A stretch of DNA of 5,274 nt, taken from assembly GCA_003221435.1 (NCBI GenBank), contig QHRS01000094.1, positions 35,621-40,894 of the forward strand, in the 5' to 3' direction. This stretch comes from Candidatus Rokuibacteriota bacterium. GTDB lineage: Bacteria > Methylomirabilota > Methylomirabilia > Rokubacteriales > CSP1-6. Positions 1 through 5,274 of the stretch are shown in pieces. Position numbers and translations under genes: made by a program. Position 1 is the first letter of the stretch. Each line of letters starts with the position of its first letter. The notes under the pieces were generated by a model. That model saw nothing but the letters and a program-made list of their open reading frames with translations. It did not search any database and had not been told where the DNA came from.

Positions 1-711
1 GGAGACCGGCTGCTTGCGATCAACGGCGAGCCGCTTCGCGACGTCATCGACTTCCAGTTCACCGCGGGCGAGGAGGAGTTGGACATCGAGGTCGAGCGCG
101 GGGGCGCCCGGGCGATGCTGCGGCTCACGCGACGGCGCGGGCGCGACCTCGGCCTCGAGCTCGAGGCGCCACGGCCGGGCGAGATCGCCACCTGCGCGAA
201 CAAGTGTGTGTTCTGCTTCATCCACCAGCTTCCGAGAGGTATGCGGCGGAGCCTCTACGTGAAGGACGATGACTACCGGCTCTCGTTCCTCCACGGCAAC
301 TACATCACGCTGACCGATCTGGACGAGGCCGCGCTCCGGCGGATCATCGACCAGCGCCTGTCTCCGCTCTACGTGTCGGTGCACGCGACCGATCCCGAGC
401 TGCGCCACAGGCTCCTGGGCAGACCGAAGGTCTCGTGCGAGATCCTACCGGTCATGGAGCGGCTCACGAAGGCCGGTATCGCCATGCACGCGCAGATCGT
501 GCTCTGCCCGGGCCTGAACGATGGGGTGCAGCTGGAACGAACGGTGTCCGAGCTCTCGAACCTCCATCCGATCGGGAACGGCTGCCCGCCCTGCGGTCGA
601 TCACTCCGGAGGAGTCGGGCGCGCTCGTCGAGGCGGTCACCCGCTGGCAGCGCGCGTTCCTCGAACGGCTCGGCAGCCGCTTCGTGTACGCGGCCGACGA
701 GATCTACCTGA
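1..711 (+). CDS. DUF512-family PDZ/radical-SAM protein, N-terminal portion (partial)
   Basis: The frame is open from the first base, so the gene begins outside the window. The first codons read GDRLLAINGEPLRDVIDF, a PDZ-like segment typical of the N-terminus of DUF512 proteins. The radical-SAM signature C-x3-C-x2-C follows, with cysteine codons at 193, 205 and 214, then the family hallmark FCFIHQLPRGMR and FLHGNYITLTDL. The three cysteines would hold a [4Fe-4S] cluster used to cleave S-adenosylmethionine; the substrate of this family is unknown. Family-like sequence stops at LSNLHP (codons 553-570). The residues after that, up to the TGA at 709-711, are arginine- and serine-rich out-of-frame translation and should not be taken as native protein. 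The family commonly sits directly upstream of der, as it does here, which supports the assignment. Confidence 0.85.
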   Translation, partial: GDRLLAINGEPLRDVIDFQFTAGEEELDIEVERGGARAMLRLTRRRGRDLGLELEAPRPGEIATCANKCVFCFIHQLPRGMRRSLYVKDDDYRLSFLHGNYITLTDLDEAALRRIIDQRLSPLYVSVHATDPELRHRLLGRPKVSCEILPVMERLTKAGIAMHAQIVLCPGLNDGVQLERTVSELSNLHPIGNGCPPCGRSLRRSRARSSRRSPAGSARSSNGSAAASCTRPTRST

Positions 712-1196
712 TGGCCGGGGGCCCGGTGCCGCCCGCGCGCGACTACGAGGGGTTCAGCGTGATCGAGGACGGGATCGGCCTCGTCCGGCGCTTCGAGGAC
801 GGGTTTGCCCGCGCCGCTGGCCACCTCCCGCCGGCCGTCCCGAGCCCGCGCACGGTCACGGTGGTGACCGGCGAGATGTTCGCGCCGCGGCTCGTCCGCC
901 TGCTCGCCGGGGCCCGGATGGCCGGCCTGACGGTGGACGTGGCCGCGGTGCCGAACGAGTTCTTCGGGCGCGGGATCGCCGTCGCCGGTCTGCTGACGGG
1001 CCAGGACATCCAGCGCGAGCTGGCTCGGCGCCCGCTCGGCGACCGCGTGCTGATTCCGGCGGTGGCCCTGCGGGAAGCCGACGGCGTCTTCCTCGACGAT
1101 CGCACGCCCGCCGATCTCGCGCGCGACCTCGAGGTTCAGATGCGAGTCGTGGAGCCGACCCCCCGGGCGCTGCTCGCGGCGTTGCTCGACGGATGA
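573..1196 (+). CDS. DUF512-family protein, C-terminal portion (displaced frame)
   Basis: This is the C-terminal DUF512 domain, read in frame 3. It starts at RERLPALRSITPEES and continues through FVYAADEIYLMAGGPVPP, the YEGF motif, VTVVTGEMFAP, VPNEFFGRGIAVAGLLTG and LIPAVALREADGVFLDD, all recognisable DUF512 landmarks in the expected order and spacing. The frame itself is open further back, with a GTG at 435, but the stretch 435-572 is the shadow of the frame-1 coding sequence. No good ribosome binding site precedes any in-frame start after the break (GTG 684, ATG 711), so independent translation of this half is doubtful. The stop TGA at 1194-1196 overlaps the ATG of der in an ATGA. Confidence 0.8.
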   Translation, partial: RERLPALRSITPEESGALVEAVTRWQRAFLERLGSRFVYAADEIYLMAGGPVPPARDYEGFSVIEDGIGLVRRFEDGFARAAGHLPPAVPSPRTVTVVTGEMFAPRLVRLLAGARMAGLTVDVAAVPNEFFGRGIAVAGLLTGQDIQRELARRPLGDRVLIPAVALREADGVFLDDRTPADLARDLEVQMRVVEPTPRALLAALLDG

Positions 1197-2599
1197 AGCG
1201 CGCGCCCGCCGCCGCGCCGTCGGCTACGGCTCGCACCGCGATGGCCAGGCCCGTCATCGCGATCGTCGGGCGCCCGAACGTCGGGAAATCCGCACTCTTC
1301 AATCGACTCGTCGGCCGGCGGCAGGCGCTCGTGCGTGACGTGCCCGGCGTCACGCGTGACCGGCTCTACGGTCTCGTCGCCTTCGACCGCTGGCAGGCCA
1401 CCGTCATCGATACCGGCGGCTTCGACCCGTCGGCGGAGGAGCCGCTCATCGATGCCGTCCGCCGCCAGGTGCTCGCGGCCCTCGACGAGGCCGACCTGGT
1501 CCTGTTCGTGGTCGATGGCCGCGAGGGCGTCACCGCGCTCGACCGAGAGATCGTCGACGTGCTGAGAAAATCCGGCCGCCCCGTTTTGCTCGTGGCCAAC
1601 AAAGTGGACGGCGTCGCCCAGGAACAGCAGCTCGGTGACTTCTACGAGCTGGGATTCGGCGACCTGCTGCCGGTGTCCGCCGAACACGGCCGCGGCGTCG
1701 CCGAGATGCTCGAGGCGGCCCGCCAGAAAGCGCCACAGGTCGCCGAAACCGCCGGCGGGCGTCCCGCGCGGGGAGCGGGCGCGCGCCGCATCCCGGTCGC
1801 GATCGTCGGCAGGCCGAATGTCGGCAAGTCGTCGCTCATCAACACGCTCATGGGAACCGAGCGAGTCCTGGTCCACGTCGAGCCCGGCACGACGCGAGAC
1901 GCCGTCGACACTCCGTTTACCTACCGGGGTCGCGACTACGTCCTGATCGACACGGCGGGTATCCGGCGCAAGGGACGCGTGACCGAGCCGCTCGAGAAGC
2001 TCTCGATCGTGATGGCGCTCCGGAGCCTCGAGCGCTGCCGCGTGGCCGTCGTGCTGATCGACGCGACCGAGGGCGTGACGTCGCAGGACGCTCACATCGC
2101 CGGCTACGCCAATGAAGCCGGCCGGGCGACGGTGATCGCGGTGAACAAATGGGACCGTGTTCCGCGCGGCGTGGTGCGTCGTGCCGAAGTGGTCGAGCAA
2201 TTCCGCGATCGACTCCCGTTCCTCGACTATGCGCCGGTCTGCTTCACCTCGGCCACGACGGGGGAGGGGCTGCCCGAGCTGTTCGATCTGGTGGATCAGG
2301 TCGCTGCGGAGGCGGCGCGGCGCGTGCCCGCAGGCGGGGTGAGGGAAGAGCTGCTCCGCGCCGTCGAGCGCCGGCCGATCTCGCTCGGCGGTGTCCCGCT
2401 CACGATCCAGTCGGCGGCACAGGTGGGCGTCGCGCCGCCGATCTTCGTCGTAAAGGTGAATCGGCCGGCCGACATCCATTTCTCCTACGAGCGCTACCTG
2501 GTGAGTTCGCTCCGCCGCGCGTTCGGGTTCACCGGATCACCGATCAAGCTGATATTCCGCAGAGCCGCCGGGCGCAGGCCCCGGAGGGCACAGCGCTGA
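1193..2599 (+). CDS. der: Ribosome biogenesis GTPase Der (EngA)
   Basis: Der is an essential tandem-GTPase that binds the 50S subunit and acts in its late maturation. With the start at 1193 the protein is 468 residues, within the usual range. G domain 1 has the P-loop GRPNVGKS at 26-33, DTGG at 73-76, NKVD at 136-139 and the SA of G5 at 162. G domain 2 repeats the set: GRPNVGKS at 206-213, DTAG at 253-256, NKWD at 318-321 and SA at 353. A C-terminal KH-like domain ends in FGFTGSPIKLIFRR followed by a basic tail. All nucleotide-binding motifs are intact. Two starts are possible. ATG 1193 overlaps the preceding stop (ATGA), the same pattern as at the later junctions. ATG 1241 gives the canonical short N-terminus MARPVIAIVGRP, without the 16-residue Ala/Pro-rich extension. 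Neither has a clear Shine-Dalgarno sequence. I prefer 1193, moderately. Confidence 0.96.
   Translation: MKRAPAAAPSATARTAMARPVIAIVGRPNVGKSALFNRLVGRRQALVRDVPGVTRDRLYGLVAFDRWQATVIDTGGFDPSAEEPLIDAVRRQVLAALDEADLVLFVVDGREGVTALDREIVDVLRKSGRPVLLVANKVDGVAQEQQLGDFYELGFGDLLPVSAEHGRGVAEMLEAARQKAPQVAETAGGRPARGAGARRIPVAIVGRPNVGKSSLINTLMGTERVLVHVEPGTTRDAVDTPFTYRGRDYVLIDTAGIRRKGRVTEPLEKLSIVMALRSLERCRVAVVLIDATEGVTSQDAHIAGYANEAGRATVIAVNKWDRVPRGVVRRAEVVEQFRDRLPFLDYAPVCFTSATTGEGLPELFDLVDQVAAEAARRVPAGGVREELLRAVERRPISLGGVPLTIQSAAQVGVAPPIFVVKVNRPADIHFSYERYLVSSLRRAFGFTGSPIKLIFRRAAGRRPRRAQR
2583..2588 (+). promoter_or_regulatory. Ribosome binding site GGAGGG deciding a CTG start
   Basis: GGAGGG lies inside the last codons of der and ends 7 bases before the CTG at 2596. 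This is ideal spacing for that codon. It is far from the next in-frame alternative, GTG 2635, which has no comparable site of its own. Confidence 0.6.
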
Positions 2600-3636
2600 A
2601 GCGCCGCAAGCGCCGCTGGCGCCTTGCCGCCGTCGTGTCCGCCTGGGTGGCCCTGGGCGTCGTCGTGATCCTTGGGATCATCCTGTCGATCTCGCGCGAT
2701 CGGGGCTTCTACTTCGGATCCGACTCGCTCGTGCGGCCGCGGCCTCCCTCCGAGGGCGGCGCGGCATCTCCGGACGCCGTCCAGGCACTGACCTCGCGCG
2801 CCGCGAGCGCCGCTCGGGCGGTCGCGGCGGCGGCGCCGCGCGTGCAGACGTTCGGGCTGCCTCTCCGGTTCGGAGACGAGCCCGCGGGCACGCCGCCGGT
2901 GCCCGTGGAAACGCCGATCGTGCGGCGCGCGAAGAGCCGCCTGCCGCGACCGGACGCTACCGGGCAGATCCGCGTGCCGGTCACGGATGCTGTCCCGGCG
3001 AAACTCCCGACCAGCGAGCTGCCGCTCGGCTGGGACCTGAAGGAGTTCACCGGGCACGCCGGCGTCGGCATCGTTCGCGACGGAGGGCACGTCGCGCTCC
3101 GCCTGCAGACCGACCGCTCGTCGTTCGCGCTCTATCGAGACGTCGTGGTAGACCTCAGAAAGTACCGGATGCTCGAGTGGTGGTGGAAGGCGGTGCGGCT
3201 GCCATCCGGCGGAGATGCCAGCGAGCGGGCGAGCGACGATCAGGCCGCACAGATTTACATCGTCATTCCACGCTGGCCGTTTCCGCGCATCAACAGTGAC
3301 GTGGTCGGCTACCTGTGGGACACGCGCGCGCCGGCCGGCGCGAAGGTCACGAGCCCGCAGGCGAGCAACGTCCGGTCGATCGTCCTCGAGAGCGGTTACC
3401 AGCGGCTCGGATTCTGGGTGCGCGAGGAGCGCAACGTCTACCAGGACTATGTCGACCTGTTCGCCCGCGAGCCGTCGCGCGTGGGCAAGATCGCGATCAT
3501 GTCCGACTCGAACGACACCCGCACCGAGAGCGAGGCCTTGATCGACGACTTGATCTTTTTCCGACCGCCGGCCAGAAAAGCTGGAATCGGCAGCGTCTAT
3601 GCTAAGATGCGGCTCGTGCTGAGGAGTGGGTCGTGA
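2596..3636 (+). CDS. DUF3047 family protein, N-terminally membrane-anchored
   Basis: The protein is about 346 residues with the CTG start. Residues 1-9 are strongly basic (KRRKRRWR), followed by one hydrophobic segment at about 10-31, so a signal anchor with the bulk outside the cytoplasm is likely. A low-complexity Ala/Arg/Pro linker runs to about residue 140. The C-terminal domain matches DUF3047 by its landmarks: W146 in LPLGWDLKEF, WWWK at 195-198, the acidic pair D214-D215 before AAQIYIVI, YLWD at 239-242, the SGYQRLGFWVREERNVYQDY segment and IMSDSNDT at 301-308. The function of DUF3047 is unknown. No ATG, GTG or TTG exists in frame near the der stop. CTG 2596 fits because it has a well-placed GGAGGG and forms a CTGA overlap with der. 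GTG 2635 is the fallback, but it would lose the basic residues before the membrane segment. The gene overlaps the SPOR gene by 4 bases. Confidence 0.82.
   Translation: MKRRKRRWRLAAVVSAWVALGVVVILGIILSISRDRGFYFGSDSLVRPRPPSEGGAASPDAVQALTSRAASAARAVAAAAPRVQTFGLPLRFGDEPAGTPPVPVETPIVRRAKSRLPRPDATGQIRVPVTDAVPAKLPTSELPLGWDLKEFTGHAGVGIVRDGGHVALRLQTDRSSFALYRDVVVDLRKYRMLEWWWKAVRLPSGGDASERASDDQAAQIYIVIPRWPFPRINSDVVGYLWDTRAPAGAKVTSPQASNVRSIVLESGYQRLGFWVREERNVYQDYVDLFAREPSRVGKIAIMSDSNDTRTESEALIDDLIFFRPPARKAGIGSVYAKMRLVLRSGS
3621..3626 (+). promoter_or_regulatory. Ribosome binding site GAGGAG for the SPOR gene
   Basis: GAGGAG lies within the end of the DUF3047 gene, 6 bases before GTG 3633. It supports that GTG as the start and the GTGA overlap with the preceding stop. 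Confidence 0.6.
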
Positions 3637-4643
3637 GCCCCGACCGCGGCGACCAACGCCCGGACGACGAGTTGGAAACCCAGGACTACGCGGACGACGT
3701 ACCGCGGAGCGTGTTCGCCACGACGTGGTTCCGGGCCATCATCGTCATCGTCGCCCTTGGCGTCGTCGGCGTCCTCGCGCTGCCGTATCTCCTGGACTGG
3801 GTGAAACCGTCGAATCTAAGCCCGACTCCGAAGGGACCGGTTGTCAGCGTCCCGTCACTGCCCCGCGGTTCCGCCGAAACACCCATGGGTGTTCCGGCTG
3901 CGCCGCCGGTGAGCCCGCCCGCTCCACCGGCCCCCGCGACACCGACGCCTCAGGTGCCGTCCGCAGCGCCGAAGGCCCCCGAGCCGAGCCCGGCACCGTC
4001 GCCCGGTGCCCCCGCACGCGGCCGCGCCCCCTCGGCCGCTCCCGCGCAGACGGCTGCCGTGAAACACGAGAGCGCCAAGGCCGCGGCGAAACCGCGGCCG
4101 AGGAGAGCGGCCGCAGCGAAGGCGGCCGGACCGTTCTGGGTCCAGGTCGGCGCCTTCCGCGGCGAGGAGCACGCGAAGGCGCTCGTCGCGAAGCTCCAGG
4201 CCGACAATTTCCGGGCCGAGGAGGTCGCCGTGAGCGGCGGCGCCGCCGAGACTGCCGGCTCCGAGGTGGGGGAAGCCGCGCCCGGCGACAAATACGACGT
4301 CTTCGTCTCGGACGCCTCGCCGGCCGACGTGAACGCGAAGCTCACCGGCAAGGGGCTCTCCGCGGACCCGGTGGCCGGTGGCGCCGTTATCAAGCCGAGC
4401 CTGCAGCTGCGCGACGCAGTAGCGCTGTCGAAGGATCTGGCGGTCGAGGGCCTGAAGGTGCAGGTACGTCGCGCGCCGGCTGGCGTACGGGCCAGGCCGC
4501 CCGCGGGCGCCGGCACGGCCTCGGGCAACGGGCTCTTCCGCGTCCGCGTCGGGAGCTTCCCCGATCGCTCCGCGGCCGAGGCTGCGCGCAAGGCGCTCGC
4601 GGCCAAGGGCTACGCCGGGTTCATCTCTCGGGGAGGCGGATGA
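3633..4643 (+). CDS. SPOR-domain membrane protein
   Basis: This is a 336-residue bitopic membrane protein. The N-terminal 30 residues are acidic and polar, followed by a single transmembrane helix at about 33-55 (AIIVIVALGVVGVLALPYLL). A long Pro/Ala-rich linker runs from about 75 to 165, suited to spanning the periplasm. A SPOR motif begins at FWVQVGAF (168-175) with a following helix HAKALVAKLQ. Further SPOR-like half-repeats are seen at about 251-280 (IKPSLQLRDAVALSKDLA, then VQVRR) and 301-333 (LFRVRVGSF, then AAEAARKALAAKGY). SPOR domains bind septal peptidoglycan stripped of stem peptides, so a role in division or wall remodelling is plausible, but the exact partner is not shown. The start is GTG 3633, with GAGGAG 6 bases upstream. 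The stop overlaps the cutA ATG by 4 bases. Confidence 0.88.
   Translation: MSPDRGDQRPDDELETQDYADDVPRSVFATTWFRAIIVIVALGVVGVLALPYLLDWVKPSNLSPTPKGPVVSVPSLPRGSAETPMGVPAAPPVSPPAPPAPATPTPQVPSAAPKAPEPSPAPSPGAPARGRAPSAAPAQTAAVKHESAKAAAKPRPRRAAAAKAAGPFWVQVGAFRGEEHAKALVAKLQADNFRAEEVAVSGGAAETAGSEVGEAAPGDKYDVFVSDASPADVNAKLTGKGLSADPVAGGAVIKPSLQLRDAVALSKDLAVEGLKVQVRRAPAGVRARPPAGAGTASGNGLFRVRVGSFPDRSAAEAARKALAAKGYAGFISRGGG
4630..4636 (+). promoter_or_regulatory. Ribosome binding site GGGGAGG for cutA
   Basis: GGGGAGG lies in the last codons of the SPOR gene, 3 bases before ATG 4640. The spacing is short but the match is strong. The SPOR stop and cutA start overlap as ATGA, so reinitiation by terminating ribosomes is likely. 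Confidence 0.5.
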
Positions 4644-4981
4644 TCGGCGACGCCCTCGTCGTCCTGTCGACCGCCCCCAGCGCCGAGGAAGCGGTCAGCA
4701 TCGGCCGCCGGCTGGTCGAGGAGCATCTGGCGGCGTGCGTCAACGTGCTCCCCGGCGCCCGGTCGATTTTTTTCTGGGAGGGGCGGGTGCAGGAAGCGGA
4801 CGAAGCGGTGCTCGTGATCAAGACCCGCAACGAGCGCTACGCCGAGCTGGAGCGACGCATCCTGGCGTTGCATTCGTACTCGGTGCCCGAAGTGCTTGCC
4901 CTGCCGGTCGCGTCGGGCTCCGCCGCGTATACCGCCTGGCTTCGCGAGTCGGTAGCGTCAGTCGGGGGAGGTGAAGGATAA
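4640..4981 (+). CDS. cutA: Divalent-cation tolerance protein CutA (CutA1 family)
   Basis: The 113-residue product is full length for CutA1, a small trimeric protein with a ferredoxin-like fold linked to copper and divalent-metal tolerance. Family landmarks are present in order: LVVLSTAPSAEEA at the N-terminus, the EEHLAACVNVLPGARSIFFW core containing C33, the VLVIKTR strand at 57-63, and H78-S-Y-S-V-P-E84, the conserved His and Glu implicated in metal binding in the family. It ends with AYTAWLRESV plus a short glycine tail. The start is ATG 4640, overlapping the SPOR stop. Its 3' end carries the ribosome binding site for the next gene. A run of seven T at 4767-4773 encodes part of I-F-F and stands out in this GC-rich gene, but the frame is intact. 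Confidence 0.95.
   Translation: MIGDALVVLSTAPSAEEAVSIGRRLVEEHLAACVNVLPGARSIFFWEGRVQEADEAVLVIKTRNERYAELERRILALHSYSVPEVLALPVASGSAAYTAWLRESVASVGGGEG
4967..4974 (+). promoter_or_regulatory. Full-length Shine-Dalgarno GGAGGTGA for the IHF-like gene
   Basis: GGAGGTGA is a perfect 8-base complement of the 3' end of 16S rRNA. It lies in the last codons of cutA, and 8 bases separate it from GTG 4983. It overlaps the earlier in-frame GTG at 4971, which therefore cannot be the start it serves. This decides for GTG 4983. Confidence 0.8.
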
Positions 4982-4982
4982 G

Positions 4983-5255
4983 GTGACGAAGAACGATCTG
5001 ATCAACGCAGTGGCGGCGCACGGCCTGTCGAAGCGCCAGTCGGCATCCGTTGTGGAGTCGGTCTTCGACATCATCTTCCGGTGCTTCGAAAAGGGCGAGG
5101 ACGTGAAGATCGTGGGGTTCGGCCATTTTCGCATCCGCAAGAAGGCGTCACGGCGCGGCCGCAACCCGCAGACCGGCGACAGCATCGAGATCACCGCCCG
5201 GAAGGTCTTGACCTTCAAGCCCAGCAAGGGGCTCAAGCAACGGATCAACTTATAG
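4983..5255 (+). CDS. ihfA: HU/IHF-family DNA-bending protein, IHF-alpha-like
   Basis: The 90-residue product begins MTKNDLINAV, as HU/IHF proteins usually do. The N-terminal helices (about 3-38) form the dimer core, GFGHFRIRKK (45-54) the first strands, and RRGRNPQTGD (57-66) the DNA-binding arm with P62 as the expected intercalating proline. The ending ITARKVLTFKPSKGLKQRI is closer to IHF-alpha (ITARRVVTFRP in the enterobacterial protein) than to HU or IHF-beta. In lineages without a separate beta subunit such proteins may work as homodimers, so the subunit name is tentative. The start at GTG 4983 is chosen because of the perfect GGAGGTGA 8 bases upstream; GTG 4971 would add four residues but overlaps that site. 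The gene follows the cutA stop by one base, and its own stop TAG is at 5253-5255. Confidence 0.93.
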   Translation: MTKNDLINAVAAHGLSKRQSASVVESVFDIIFRCFEKGEDVKIVGFGHFRIRKKASRRGRNPQTGDSIEITARKVLTFKPSKGLKQRINL

Positions 5256-5274
5256 CAGACAAACTCTACTACCG

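Larger units (their letters stand above)
1..1196 (+). pseudogene. PDZ/radical-SAM/DUF512 protein gene, 5' incomplete and frame-disrupted
   Basis: Two reading frames together spell one DUF512-family protein. Frame 1 carries the PDZ and radical-SAM part from position 1 to about 570, and frame 3 carries the rest from about 573 to the stop at 1194-1196. In family members a stretch of about 15 residues, ending in a motif like VVPVGLTKY, lies between the 'LHP' and 'RERL' landmarks. Here only two bases separate those codons. The simplest reading is a deletion of about 43 bases, which both removes the motif and shifts the frame. It may be a true inactivating mutation or an assembly or sequencing error. 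The downstream half shows no further decay, which suggests a recent event or an artefact. The start codon is upstream of the window. Confidence 0.75.

Noticed and set aside
553..585. Programmed -1 frameshift as the explanation of the DUF512 break
   Set aside because: The shift direction would fit, but there is no slippery heptamer at the junction, and ribosomal slippage cannot account for the roughly 15 missing conserved residues.
521..1192. Upstream extension of the der frame by 224 codons
   Set aside because: The extension overlaps the DUF512 domain in another frame and is Arg/Gly/Ala-rich without family similarity. Der proteins begin close to the first P-loop.
1262..1830. Near-repeat of the P-loop DNA at 1262-1291 and 1802-1831
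   Set aside because: This is the expected duplication of the two GTPase domains of Der and not a mobile or regulatory repeat.
1136..2479. Long minus-strand open frame of 447 codons opposite der
   Set aside because: It lies fully antisense to a confidently identified der. Its translation is rich in Arg, His, Asp and Ala without any recognisable domain, as expected for a shadow frame in high-GC coding DNA.
3626..4639. Arg/Gly-rich frame-2 extension upstream of cutA
   Set aside because: It overlaps the SPOR gene in another frame and has no domain similarity. The cutA start is well defined by ATG 4640, where the family homology begins.
4752..4773. Possible intrinsic terminator: CCGG-CGC-CCGG hairpin followed by seven T
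   Set aside because: The stem is only 4 base pairs, four bases separate it from the T run, and it lies inside conserved cutA coding sequence. It is probably coincidental, though in vivo attenuation cannot be fully excluded.
5256..5274. Tail after the IHF-like stop
   Set aside because: Only 19 bases are available, with no hairpin, start codon or RNA-gene feature that can be supported.

Overview
The window is a dense, high-GC stretch of bacterial chromosome with every gene on the + strand. Six genes are packed end to end with almost no intergenic DNA. Codon third positions are mostly G or C throughout. The gene set (DUF512 radical-SAM protein, der, DUF3047 protein, SPOR protein, cutA, IHF-alpha-like protein) and the base composition fit a Gram-negative-type lineage such as Methylomirabilota/Rokubacteria or a deltaproteobacterial relative. 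That placement is inference from gene content only and is not certain.

Layout: positions 1-1196 hold a PDZ/radical-SAM/DUF512 protein. Its 5' end lies outside the window, and its reading frame is broken near position 571, where about 15 conserved residues are missing. It is followed by the double-GTPase ribosome assembly factor Der (1193-2599), a membrane-anchored DUF3047 protein (2596-3636), a membrane-anchored SPOR-domain protein (3633-4643), the CutA1 divalent-cation tolerance protein (4640-4981) and an IHF-alpha-like nucleoid protein (4983-5255). The last 19 bases after the final stop hold nothing recognisable.

The first four junctions are all 4-base stop/start overlaps of the form NTGA (ATGA, CTGA, GTGA, ATGA), and the fifth leaves a single base. 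This points to one polycistronic unit with translational coupling. The pattern also helps set the starts: it favours an upstream ATG for der and a non-standard CTG start for the DUF3047 gene. No promoter or terminator is visible, so the transcription unit probably extends beyond both edges.

Functionally the genes are mixed: ribosome biogenesis (Der), cell envelope or peptidoglycan (SPOR protein, possibly the DUF3047 protein), metal tolerance (CutA) and chromosome architecture (IHF-like). I see no mobile element, CRISPR array, RNA gene or clearly new system. The points most worth checking are the broken DUF512 gene, the CTG start, the serial NTGA coupling and the extended SPOR architecture.
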